Assembly: GCA_964424345.1 (NCBI GenBank)
Contig: CAYRIK010000007.1
Coordinates: 1-64,000, forward strand
Length of the DNA stretch: 64,000 nucleotides
Reading direction: 5' to 3'
Origin: RGIG6307 sp964424345
GTDB taxonomy: Bacteria > Bacillota > Clostridia > Lachnospirales > Lachnospiraceae
Below are positions 1 through 8,091 of this stretch, one piece after another (position 1 is the first letter of the stretch; every line of letters begins with the position of its first letter). The position numbers and the translations under genes were made by a program. The notes under the pieces were generated by a model. It did no database searches. It was not told the DNA's origin and worked only from the letters and a program-made list of their open reading frames with translations.

Positions 1-576
1 AAACAATCAATTGAGCCTATCTTCAATAAATTAGAAGCAAAAACCGAACAAACACATAGAATGATTACGCAGTTTTTGGATATTGCCAAAATAGAATCAG
101 GAAATATAGATATTGATTTTTTAAGAATTGATATTGGCAGATTGTGTAGAGAGTTGATTATGGAATATTACGATATTCTGGAAAACAGTGATATAGAGGT
201 TGAAATTGATATTGACACAAAACCATTGATAATAGAGACGGATAAAAATTCAGTTAGTTGTATTATACATAACTTTATTGACAATGCTTTGAAATATGGT
301 GGAAATGGTAATTACTTAAAACTGAGTTTAAAGGAATCTGTGAAATATATATCTGTAGAGGTTGAAGATCATGGTCAAGGAATTTCAGAAGAAGAACAGT
401 CTTTAATTTTTAACAGAAATTATAGAGGAAAGGCAGCAAGGCAACAAACCAATAATGGCCTAGGTGTAGGCTTGGCTATTTGTAATAAATTAGCTAAAAA
501 CCTTCATGGCACAATAAAAGTATCCAGTATTCCGTATGTAAAAACAATTTTTTCTTTAATGTTAGAAAAAAGTTAG
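1..576 (+). CDS. Sensor histidine kinase, C-terminal part (5' end outside window)
   Basis: The frame is open from the first base, so this is the 3' part of a longer gene. The visible protein runs from the end of the dimerisation helix (QFLDIAKIESG) into a HATPase_c domain with an N box (NFIDNALKYGG), a G1 box (DHGQGIS), an F box (IFNRNYRG) and a G2 box (GLGVGLAI). Kinases of this family autophosphorylate a histidine and pass the phosphate to a response regulator; the phospho-accepting His and the sensor region lie upstream of the window. It is followed 67 bp later by an ABC transporter pair, a layout typical of modules sensing and expelling bacteriocins or bacitracin. The substrate cannot be told. 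Base composition is visibly more AT-rich than the genes after 2300. Confidence 0.9.
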   Translation, partial: KQSIEPIFNKLEAKTEQTHRMITQFLDIAKIESGNIDIDFLRIDIGRLCRELIMEYYDILENSDIEVEIDIDTKPLIIETDKNSVSCIIHNFIDNALKYGGNGNYLKLSLKESVKYISVEVEDHGQGISEEEQSLIFNRNYRGKAARQQTNNGLGVGLAICNKLAKNLHGTIKVSSIPYVKTIFSLMLEKS

Positions 577-643
577 AAAGTAGAAATGGAAAAGATAACA
601 ATAAATGTTATAGTACTCTATGTGATAGAAAGGATGTGTGTAT

Positions 644-1561
644 ATGGACTACTGTATTTTCAGCCAAAATGTCCAAAAAAATTATCTTTCAAAGAAGGCA
701 TTAGATAATGTTGATATTCATATACCCTCAAATAGTATTTATGGATTGATTGGTCAAAATGGAGCAGGAAAAAGCACATTATTAAAAGCAATTATGAATT
801 TGATCACTATTGACAATGGAACTATATGTGTTTTTAATAATCCAGATGGAATGGGGAAAAAAGAATTAAATAGAACAGGTTCTTTAATTGAATATCCATA
901 TTTTTACGAAGATTTATCAGGAAAGGATAACCTTTTAATTCATTCAAAATATATGGGATATTACAATACGAAAAGAATTGATGATGTATTAGAGGAAGTG
1001 GGCATTGCTTCAGATTCTGGTAAAAAAGTAAAAGAATATTCTATGGGAATGCGACAACGCCTAGCAATTGCAAGAGCAATACTGATAAAACCTGATCTGT
1101 TAATTTTGGATGAACCTATCAATGCACTTGATCCAGATGGAATCAAAAAGATGCGAGAATTATTTATACATCTAAATAAAGAACTGGGGACTACTATTGT
1201 TATTTCTAGTCATATTCTTTCTGAAATGGATTGCCTAGCTAGTCATATAGGTATTATGAATAATGGAAAGCTGATACAAGAAAAACAATTGTCGGAGATT
1301 CATAAAGAGAATAAGGAGCGCATTGTTATAAATGTAGATGATTTATCCAAAGCGACAATGCTTTTAGAGGAAAAAGGTATTCAAGATTTTAAGATTTTTG
1401 ACAATGGACAGTTAAGCATATTTGATATGAATTATGACACCTCATTTTTTTCAGATTTATTTGTTAAAAATCATCTGAAACTTTATCAGATTACTTCTGT
1501 CAGAAAAACATTGGAAGAATATTTTTTTGAGATATTGGAGGGCAAAGAATGTTCTTGTTAA
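644..1561 (+). CDS. ABC transporter ATP-binding protein, BcrA/lantibiotic-immunity type
   Basis: A single ATPase domain with Walker A (GQNGAGKST, residues 37-45), ABC signature (YSMGMRQRL, near residue 134), Walker B (LLILDEP) and a switch His (ISSHILSEMD), then a C-terminal extension as in drug-export ATPases. About 305 aa, usual for the BcrA/CcmA-like group. I place the start at ATG 644 because AGAAAGGA lies about 10 bases upstream; a GTG at 638 is too close to it. It should energise the membrane protein encoded next, whose gene overlaps its 3' end by 13 bp. The substrate is probably a peptide antibiotic, inferred from the kinase-ATPase-permease order. Confidence 0.92.
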   Translation: MDYCIFSQNVQKNYLSKKALDNVDIHIPSNSIYGLIGQNGAGKSTLLKAIMNLITIDNGTICVFNNPDGMGKKELNRTGSLIEYPYFYEDLSGKDNLLIHSKYMGYYNTKRIDDVLEEVGIASDSGKKVKEYSMGMRQRLAIARAILIKPDLLILDEPINALDPDGIKKMRELFIHLNKELGTTIVISSHILSEMDCLASHIGIMNNGKLIQEKQLSEIHKENKERIVINVDDLSKATMLLEEKGIQDFKIFDNGQLSIFDMNYDTSFFSDLFVKNHLKLYQITSVRKTLEEYFFEILEGKECSC

Positions 1562-2217
1562 TGCAGTTGGAATTATCAAAATTTAAAATTAAAAAATATA
1601 TTCTTTGTGCTGTTTTTATAATGATAGGAATATGTTTGTTTGCAACGATCTCGCTATTTGCAATTGCACAGGATCATGCTACTAATTATGAAAATTCTAT
1701 AAAAATGATAAATGCGGTAATTATTGACTGCTATCTTATTTTTGGTGGAATTTTAATAATAAAAGTAATTGTAGAAGAATATCTCAAAAAAACGATTTCT
1801 GTTTTATTTACATACTCTGTAGATAGATATAAATTGATGCTTTCAAAGGTTATATTGATATTATGTATTACAAATATAGCTTGGCTTATTACTGAAATAG
1901 TAAGTATATCCTATTTAGTCACAGTAGGTAATCGCTTGGGACTTGCATTGAATGAATTTAATACAGGAGATTTCATATATTGGTTAATACAACTCGGCTG
2001 GGGATTTATGATTATGATTTGTTTTATTCTGCTGATTGTAGATGTTGCATTTATAAAAAAGACGAGTCAGTATGTTTTTTTATCGTCCTTATTATCTATT
2101 GTTGTAGTACAAGTTATAATCAGCCAAAACCTTGAAAAATCTGTTGTTTATTTAGGTATATTAGCTTTATTGATTACAATGTTATCAATAAAAAAATTTT
2201 CTGGTAGGATTGAATGA
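1549..2217 (+). CDS. ABC-2 type permease of the exporter encoded upstream
   Basis: 222 aa with about six hydrophobic segments: one near residues 17-40, then pairs around 60-75, 100-125, 145-168, 173-190 and 195-212. No catalytic motifs, as expected for an ABC-2 membrane subunit. The start overlaps the 3' end of the ATPase gene by 13 bp, which suggests translational coupling. The sequence is strongly AT-rich like its two upstream neighbours. Function is inferred from topology and context, not from a recognised family motif. Confidence 0.8.
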   Translation: MFLLMQLELSKFKIKKYILCAVFIMIGICLFATISLFAIAQDHATNYENSIKMINAVIIDCYLIFGGILIIKVIVEEYLKKTISVLFTYSVDRYKLMLSKVILILCITNIAWLITEIVSISYLVTVGNRLGLALNEFNTGDFIYWLIQLGWGFMIMICFILLIVDVAFIKKTSQYVFLSSLLSIVVVQVIISQNLEKSVVYLGILALLITMLSIKKFSGRIE

Positions 2218-2313
2218 TTTAGAGGATTAACTATCCGATTTATCATAAATACATTGGTATTTCTAAACATTGACTCGCATAAACTATACCAAATCCATCC
2301 TGTCAGGTGCTGT

Positions 2314-3024
2314 ATGACAGAAAAAACATTACAAAAATGGCTGCACTTATGTATGACTGCCATCTTTTTGTGTTCGATGATCGTATTATCCAAAGAAGCT
2401 GCACTTTATACAATCAGTACAAATGCCCAAAAGCAGCCATTTACTGTCGTAATAGACAGCGGGCATGGTGGAGATGACCCCGGAAAAATTGCAGCAGACG
2501 GTACGTTAGAAAAAGACTTAAACCTTTCGATTGCAAAAAAATTGCAGACATATCTGGAAGCTGCTGATGTCCATGTTGTCATGACACGCACAACCGATTC
2601 CGGTCTTTATGATGAACATACTTCCGGTAAGAAGGCACAAGATATGAAAAATCGTGTTGCCATTATGGAAGAATGTGCTGCAGACGTTGTCGTAAGCATT
2701 CATCAAAACAGCTACTCTGACTCCTCTATACATGGAGCACAAGTATTTTATTATACGACAAGCAATTCTGGAAAATGCTTAGCACAATTGCTTCAAAATA
2801 TCCTAATACAAGAACTCGACCCAGATAATCATCGACAAGCGAAAGCAAATGACAGTTATTATCTTTTAAAAAAGACCAGCCACCCTATCGTAATCGTAGA
2901 ATGTGGCTTTTTGAGCAATCCAGAAGAGACTGCGCTTCTTTGCAGCCAAAGCTATCAAGACCAAATTGCTTGGGTTCTCCACATGGGCATTTTACAATAC
3001 CTTCATACAGCCAATAAAACCTAA
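2314..3024 (+). CDS. cwlD: N-acetylmuramoyl-L-alanine amidase (Amidase_3, CwlD-like)
   Basis: Zinc amidase that cleaves the MurNAc-L-Ala bond of peptidoglycan; CwlD in spore formers makes muramic delta-lactam in cortex. An N-terminal hydrophobic segment (MTAIFLCSMIVL) is followed by an Amidase_3 domain with Zn ligands in SGHGG, in GTLEKDLN (Glu) and in SIHQN, and the catalytic Glu in VECGFLSNPEE. The open frame can be extended to TTG 2254, but ATG 2314 gives a normal signal/anchor start with a weak CAGGTG ahead of it. About 236 aa, the usual CwlD size. It stands alone between an AT-rich transporter block and a terminator. The CwlD assignment rather than a general LytC-type amidase rests on size and lack of repeats. 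Confidence 0.85.
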   Translation: MTEKTLQKWLHLCMTAIFLCSMIVLSKEAALYTISTNAQKQPFTVVIDSGHGGDDPGKIAADGTLEKDLNLSIAKKLQTYLEAADVHVVMTRTTDSGLYDEHTSGKKAQDMKNRVAIMEECAADVVVSIHQNSYSDSSIHGAQVFYYTTSNSGKCLAQLLQNILIQELDPDNHRQAKANDSYYLLKKTSHPIVIVECGFLSNPEETALLCSQSYQDQIAWVLHMGILQYLHTANKT

Positions 3025-3038
3025 CACAAAAACACAAT

Positions 3039-3071
3039 AAGCCCCTATTATGTTCATCATAATAGAGGCTT
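3039..3071. terminator. Bidirectional hairpin between convergent genes
   Basis: Arms 3039-3052 and 3058-3071 (AAGCCCCTATTATG against CATAATAGAGGCTT) pair with one mismatch around a 5-base loop. It sits between the ends of the amidase gene (+) and the GH18 gene (-). Confidence 0.75.
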
Positions 3072-3099
3072 AGATATCATGTAAATATCACTCAGAATG

Positions 3100-4818
3100 C
3101 TACTGAATGTAACTTCCGATCAATTCCCAAGCTGCCTTTTCTTCATAACCAAGTCTCCATGCAGCAACACCTGCAAGATTTCTCTCAGAAACAGCTTTTA
3201 ATTTATTTTCCAAAGAATCCATATCTTCAATCCACATCTGGTATAATTTGTTATCTACACTGGAACTTGCATATTTTTGTCCACTCTGAGCATCGTCTGA
3301 TACATCCATCTTCCACTGCTCGATTGCTGTTGGAATAGCCTTCATAAAGATTGCTTTATCCGTAACAGCTCCGGTTTCAGATGTTGTCCACAATCTCGTA
3401 TAAAATGGAAGTGCATTGATAATTTTGGATGCATCTACCATTTCTAACAGATTATCCATAGACGCTTCTGCAAATGGCTGACTAGAGGTACTGCCTGGTT
3501 CTCCGCTTCCGCCCCAATGCTCGTCATAATTCATCAAAATAACATAATCGGTAATAATACCCTGTTCCTTGTAATCGTAATATGTGTTTCCCTGATTTGG
3601 AGGATAATTGTCTACAGACAATACCAATCCTTCCTCACGACATCTGATAGAAAGTTCTCGTAAAAACTGTACGAAATGCTTGCCCTGTTTTTGACGAACA
3701 TGTTCTAAATCAATATTTAATCCATCCAGTTCTACTTCTTTTGCTGCTGCAATCAGACCCTCAACCAAATTAGTTCTATGCTGACTGTTTGCTAAAATCT
3801 CATACAAATCCACATCATAAGAAATATCTTCTACAAGTCCCCAAACCTGAATTCCTTTTTCGTGTGCTGTCTGCACATAAGACTTAGATGCAATATTTAC
3901 AAAACCGCCTTCGTTGTCATTTAAGTAAAACCAAGTTGGTGAAATCACATTGATATTGTATGCTGTCTCTAATACATCATTTAAAGTAGCATTTGCATCC
4001 TGATTGTATACCGCATGGAAACCAAGACGCACCTTTTCATCAAGCTGAATAGATGTATATTCTGGCTGAACATAATCCAATGTACTTACAGAATCTACCA
4101 TCTGTTTTTCTTTAATTTTATTATTTTTGATATATCCTACAAAACCATCCTTTGTAGCAACCTTTGTCCAGCCTTCTACTTGTTGTGCATCTAATATCAT
4201 TACAGAATCGTCCTTAGCGGCATATGTCAAGATATCACTTTTCACACCTGCTCTCCAACGAACAGCACTGTCTTTTTTGATAGTGCCCATTTCTCTGCAT
4301 CCTTCCATAGAAGTAATGACTACTCTGTTTGGCTCTGCAAAAATTTCATGTGTAACTGGTACATATTGTTCTACAAAATCCAAAGCGACATAGCAAACAT
4401 CATCCAACGTCAATGCAATCATATAAGATGCATCCTGTTTTGTTGTTTCTCCTGCTGATGTAACTGTCCATGAACTTTGATCTAATGCTGCTGTCACCAA
4501 AGATACCGCATCTGTATAACGGATTTCTCGGCTAAGCTCTGTATAGTAAAAACGATTGTGCAAATACTCCTGCACCGTTTCGATATTCAAATAACAAACT
4601 CCATTCAATATTCGGCATGTTTCCTGCTCCAATATCGAACCATCCAACATAATTGCTCCTTCATTTGAATCTGCCTCAGCCAATTCAAAATAAGAATATA
4701 AATCAGCTTTTTCTGTTCCCTCAGAATATTTTTGATAACATACATATCCTACTGCAAGACCAACTACCAATACAAATGCTAACACAATCGCTATAATCGC
4801 AGTTATTTTTTTCTTCAT
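3100..4818 (-). CDS. Membrane-anchored SH3 / glycoside hydrolase family 18 protein
   Basis: 572 aa. An N-terminal transmembrane helix (about residues 5-28) is followed by a copper-amine-oxidase-like N domain (about 45-165), a bacterial SH3 segment (about 175-235, SAVRWRAG to KDGFVGYIKNNK) and a GH18 barrel (about 255-570). The barrel has the DxxDxDxE catalytic motif as DGLNIDLE. This architecture is common in Clostridia; the known relatives act on N-acetylglucosamine polymers, in cell wall or spore coat (YaaH/YdhD-like). The protein is probably tethered outside the membrane. Monocistronic by position, with a long leader upstream. Confidence 0.9.
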   Translation of the reverse strand: MKKKITAIIAIVLAFVLVVGLAVGYVCYQKYSEGTEKADLYSYFELAEADSNEGAIMLDGSILEQETCRILNGVCYLNIETVQEYLHNRFYYTELSREIRYTDAVSLVTAALDQSSWTVTSAGETTKQDASYMIALTLDDVCYVALDFVEQYVPVTHEIFAEPNRVVITSMEGCREMGTIKKDSAVRWRAGVKSDILTYAAKDDSVMILDAQQVEGWTKVATKDGFVGYIKNNKIKEKQMVDSVSTLDYVQPEYTSIQLDEKVRLGFHAVYNQDANATLNDVLETAYNINVISPTWFYLNDNEGGFVNIASKSYVQTAHEKGIQVWGLVEDISYDVDLYEILANSQHRTNLVEGLIAAAKEVELDGLNIDLEHVRQKQGKHFVQFLRELSIRCREEGLVLSVDNYPPNQGNTYYDYKEQGIITDYVILMNYDEHWGGSGEPGSTSSQPFAEASMDNLLEMVDASKIINALPFYTRLWTTSETGAVTDKAIFMKAIPTAIEQWKMDVSDDAQSGQKYASSSVDNKLYQMWIEDMDSLENKLKAVSERNLAGVAAWRLGYEEKAAWELIGSYIQ

Positions 4819-5663
4819 GGTATCTCTGTTACTGAAAACTTATAAAATACTCAGTAACTCTCCTTTCTTACGTTTCTCATATCTTACCGATATGGAATTT
4901 CTATCGTCTTATGTGCCATGTACCATATATGCACATGGCACATTTTAGTGGGTTATACACCATTTGTGCCAATAATGTCTTTTACATTATAGCAAACTTC
5001 GATTGTAATGTCGATAAACTTTCTTTGTTACAAGAAAATATTAAGAATTATTGCCTTCTGTCTGTTTGTAAGAGGCTGTCCGTTTATTTTGAACAGGAGG
5101 CAACGGCTTACAAAGCACTGTGATATATTCCTACGTGTGTTCGTTTATGACATCTTACAGTTACTTTTTTGATACTGTTTCTTAGGAAAACAAAAGAAAT
5201 GTTGCTCTTTAGCATGCATAAAATAATAGAAACGGATAATACTATCCTTTAAGTTTTGAAAATTTAGAATATACTTGTTTATTTTAGTTGGTAAAATTTA
5301 ATTTCTGAAATCAGACACATAGCTTTCAAGACAACTCCATATGATACATATGAAAAATATAAGATACGTTTGTAAGCCTGTCATAATATGCTTATATCAC
5401 AAGGCTTCAAATAATATAGATTTGTTGTAAAAGATTAGAGTTCAGAAAAGTAAATGAAAGCCGTCAACCTCCTTTCTATGCAGATTGCCGAGCCACTTTC
5501 TTTGCTATTATGTTATCACAGCACCATTTACAAACACAATGATAACATTCTTGAAATTTATTAAGCTTTTATAAAATCAAAAAAACGAAACCTGTCAAGT
5601 ATTGACGAAATTTCAAAACCATTATAAGATTGAATAAAATTCGAAATAAAGGAAGTGATTTTC
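4819..5663. other. Long gene-free region between divergent genes
   Basis: 845 bp without a convincing protein. It contains a perfect hairpin at 4911-4943, an outer 8-bp pairing TTTGTAAG/CTTACAAA at about 5071-5116, a second pairing AAGCC..GGCTT near 5373-5405, and on the minus strand near 5465-5480 an AGGAGG followed by a very short frame starting TTG (ten codons, MTAFIYFSEL). That short frame resembles the beginning of small hydrophobic type I toxins but stops immediately. Either a decayed toxin locus or an untranslated RNA could explain it; nothing is proved. Confidence 0.4.
4911..4943. repeat. Perfect 11-bp inverted repeat
   Basis: ATGTGCCATGT at 4911-4921 and its exact complement ACATGGCACAT at 4933-4943, loop 11 bases, followed by CATTTTAG. 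It lies about 95 bp upstream of the GH18 start, so it could be an operator for that gene or a weak terminator. Confidence 0.5.
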
Positions 5664-6425
5664 TTGAAGATAGAAAAAATTAATGATAATCAAATTCGCT
5701 GTACTCTTACAAAGAGCGATCTGGCAGAGCATTCCATCAAAATCAGTGAACTGGCATATGGTTCCGAAAAAGCCAAAAATCTTTTCAAAGATATGATGCG
5801 TCAGGCGCAAAAAGAGGTCGGTTTTGATGCTGAGGACATTCCGCTTATGATTGAAGCGATTCCATACAGTGAGCATGTCGTATTGATCATTACCAAAGTA
5901 GAAGATCCGGAAGAACTGGATACCAAATTTTCTAAATTTGCTCCAAGTATTCGAAATGAAGACCCTTCTTTAGATGCTGTCATGAAAGATCTGACTGGCA
6001 ATTCTGAAGTGTTAGATTTGTTCCGTAAGATTCAAAATTCTATTGCTGGTCATGCATCAGATTCTAATGGCACAAACGCAGCTTCCGAATCCCTTCAGGA
6101 AAAAATCTGTGAAGAGGAGGAAGAAAATCCAAATCTTACCCGTATGTTTACCTTTTCTACACTTGCTCAGATTAACCGTCTTGCAGGTCTTGTAGGAAAT
6201 ACGTATCAAGGCACAAACTCTTTATATAAAGATGACGCATATAACACTTATATTTTGTTAGTGACCAGAGGACCACATACTTTAGAAGATTACAACCGCT
6301 TCTGCAATATGCTTTCTGAATACGGCAACATGCAAAAAGCAATTCCAGCAGCAGAACACTTTTTAGAAGAACATTTAACACCAATTATCAAAGATCATGC
6401 ACTTGCTACATTGGCTGCTCTGTAA
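5664..6425 (+). CDS. mecA: Adaptor protein MecA
   Basis: MecA recruits substrates to the ClpC-ClpP protease and drives ClpC assembly. The N-terminal domain (MKIEKINDNQIRCTL, KISELAYGSEKA) matches the MecA substrate-binding fold, a central acidic linker (EEEEENPN, near residue 155) follows, and the C-terminal ClpC-binding domain has FSTLAQINRLAG and a terminal AEHFLEEH. I choose TTG 5664 because AAAGGAAGTGA lies 8-9 bases ahead and the encoded MKIEKIN lines up with known MecA starts (MEIERIN); GTG 5655 lies within that ribosome-binding sequence. 253 aa, usual for the family. Single-gene unit with its own terminator. Confidence 0.9.
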   Translation: MKIEKINDNQIRCTLTKSDLAEHSIKISELAYGSEKAKNLFKDMMRQAQKEVGFDAEDIPLMIEAIPYSEHVVLIITKVEDPEELDTKFSKFAPSIRNEDPSLDAVMKDLTGNSEVLDLFRKIQNSIAGHASDSNGTNAASESLQEKICEEEEENPNLTRMFTFSTLAQINRLAGLVGNTYQGTNSLYKDDAYNTYILLVTRGPHTLEDYNRFCNMLSEYGNMQKAIPAAEHFLEEHLTPIIKDHALATLAAL

Positions 6426-6534
6426 GCCAACGGTCCGCAGCAAATGCATGAAGCAGTATGTTTCTCACTTGAATAAAGGCATAAAATCCGAAACATTTTT
6501 AGAAACTACTCCTCTTTGCGTGTTTATCTGCTAT

Positions 6535-6569
6535 AAAAATGGCAACAGTATAAAACTGCTGCCATTTTT
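6535..6569. terminator. Intrinsic terminator between convergent genes
   Basis: AAAAATGGCAACAGT / ACTGCTGCCATTTTT around a 5-base loop, followed by a T run; A-rich on the other side, so it can serve mecA (+) and the phosphoesterase gene (-). Confidence 0.85.
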
Positions 6570-6587
6570 TTGTTGTTTTTATAGACA

Positions 6588-7493
6588 CTACGATGTTTCT
6601 CTTTCTAACACAATCGTAAGTATTTCCGGTGGATTAAATATACGAATTGGTATCGCAGAATTTCCAATCCCTGTTCCTACATACATCTGCATATCCTCTG
6701 TTTCAAAATACCCTGCTGTGTATTCAGGGAAAAATCCCTGTCCCGGTGCATATACTCCCCCAATAAATGGAAATCTAAACTGACCTCCATGTGCATGCCC
6801 AGTCATACAAAGGTCTATCGGATACTGATCATACAATTCAAAATACTCTGGTCTGTGTGACAACAGCACAACAAATTCTTCTTGCGTTCTATCTGCTGTC
6901 ACTGCATCTAACATTGCTTCCATACGCTCAGCATTTGTATCATAATACGCATATTTCAAATCTTTATACAAGGTAGATGGGTCTTGAATACCAGCAATAT
7001 AAATTTTTTCCTGCCCTGTTTTATCCTGACATACCATCATATCATTGTTAATAATATGTACTCCTGCTTCCTCTAATGCCACCTTACATGCATTGTTTTG
7101 CGGGTCATCCAACAAAATCATTTCATGGTTTCCATATACAAAGCAAACTGGTGCAATCTTTACTAAATCTTCCATCAACGCAATCGTGAGACTTTCTCCA
7201 GCCACTTTATGACTTGAATAATATGTAGAATCTACCAAATCACCCGTAACACATATCAAATCAGGATTTTGTTCTACAGTTTTTTCATATATCAGCTTTT
7301 TTTGTTTTTCACTACGGACAGAATGAATATCTGTAAGCTGTGCAATTCGAAATCCATCAAAGCTTTGTGGAATATCTGTATTTTTATGTACATAAGTATG
7401 TACCACAATCGTTTGATTCCAATATACATTCCAAGCAACCGCTATTGCTATTATGAGAAACACGATGCTTCTATGCTTTCTTTTTGTCGTCAT
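6588..7493 (-). CDS. Membrane-anchored metallophosphoesterase (YkuE-like)
   Basis: Calcineurin-like phosphoesterase with the full metal-ligand set: LTDIHS, TGDLVDS, YGNHEM, LLSHRPE and TGHAHGGQ. An N-terminal transmembrane helix (SIVFLIIAIAVAWNVYW) places the catalytic domain outside. Relatives such as YkuE act on phosphodiesters or lipid-linked substrates at the cell surface; the substrate here is unknown. The start at 7493 (MTTKRKHR) has AAGGAAA about 13 bases upstream, while the longer start at 7535 has no ribosome binding site. 301 aa. Confidence 0.88.
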   Translation of the reverse strand: MTTKRKHRSIVFLIIAIAVAWNVYWNQTIVVHTYVHKNTDIPQSFDGFRIAQLTDIHSVRSEKQKKLIYEKTVEQNPDLICVTGDLVDSTYYSSHKVAGESLTIALMEDLVKIAPVCFVYGNHEMILLDDPQNNACKVALEEAGVHIINNDMMVCQDKTGQEKIYIAGIQDPSTLYKDLKYAYYDTNAERMEAMLDAVTADRTQEEFVVLLSHRPEYFELYDQYPIDLCMTGHAHGGQFRFPFIGGVYAPGQGFFPEYTAGYFETEDMQMYVGTGIGNSAIPIRIFNPPEILTIVLERETS

Positions 7494-7553
7494 CTTACTC
7501 TTTTCCTTATTATAATATAATGACTTTTTTATCATATCAATTTATGATTTTTT

Positions 7554-7600
7554 CCCCAAAAAAAGAACTCGCGGAACACCAGTTCTAAGTATTCCGCGAG
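7554..7600 (-). terminator. Intrinsic terminator of the DUF1858 gene
   Basis: CTCGCGGAA (7568-7576) pairs with TTCCGCGAG (7592-7600); on the minus strand the stem is followed by a T7 run. Confidence 0.85.
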
Positions 7601-7616
7601 ATTTCTATGCTTATGA

Positions 7617-7817
7617 TTATTCACCAATTGCAGCATCAAGCTTTGCCATTAATTCATCTACATCGATACCATGTACCATAGCAGCTTCTTCTAATGTTTC
7701 CATCTGAGCAGATGGGCAGCCGATACAATGCATACCAATTTCAAATAAAACAGGAATAATGTCCTGGCTTACCTGAAGAGCCTGACCGATTGTCATGTCC
7801 TTTGTAATCTTTGACAT
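7617..7817 (-). CDS. DUF1858 small redox-type protein
   Basis: 66 aa matching the DUF1858 family (N-terminal ITKDMTIGQALQ, then HCIGCPSAQMETLEEAA). The family is often annotated as a hybrid-cluster-protein-associated disulfide domain; the CxxC pair in CIGC could bind metal or form a disulfide. AGGAGG lies just upstream of the ATG. It is divergent from the PFL operon, sharing a 274-bp intergenic region. Biochemical role unknown. Confidence 0.85.
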   Translation of the reverse strand: MSKITKDMTIGQALQVSQDIIPVLFEIGMHCIGCPSAQMETLEEAAMVHGIDVDELMAKLDAAIGE

Positions 7818-7991
7818 ATCAAATCCTCCTAAAAAATTTTCTAACTTTTAGTATAATACTTTCTCTCGCTTCCCGCAAGTACCCGATTTTGTTTTTAGAC
7901 ATTGTTTATAAAAAAATAATTTTTTAAGCACATTCACTAAATTCTATACAATTTTTTCATGCTTGTATAGAAAAAAGTACACTTTATCCGC

Positions 7992-8020
7992 TTGACTAAG
8001 AACCCGCTCAATCTTATAAT
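7992..8020 (+). promoter_or_regulatory. Sigma-A type promoter of the PFL operon
   Basis: TTGACT (7992-7997) and TATAAT (8015-8020) separated by exactly 17 bp, about 70 bp ahead of the PFL start codon. A near-consensus promoter, fitting the codon-biased, probably highly expressed operon downstream. Confidence 0.85.
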
Positions 8021-8091
8021 AAAGTCATAGGAAGAGGTAAATTCCGTTAACTATACTAACCAATTAATTTCATTTATAGGAGGCTTTTCAA

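Noticed and set aside
4911..5123. 70-aa plus-strand frame
   Set aside because: Starts inside the hairpin at 4911, has no ribosome binding site and no protein-like pattern.
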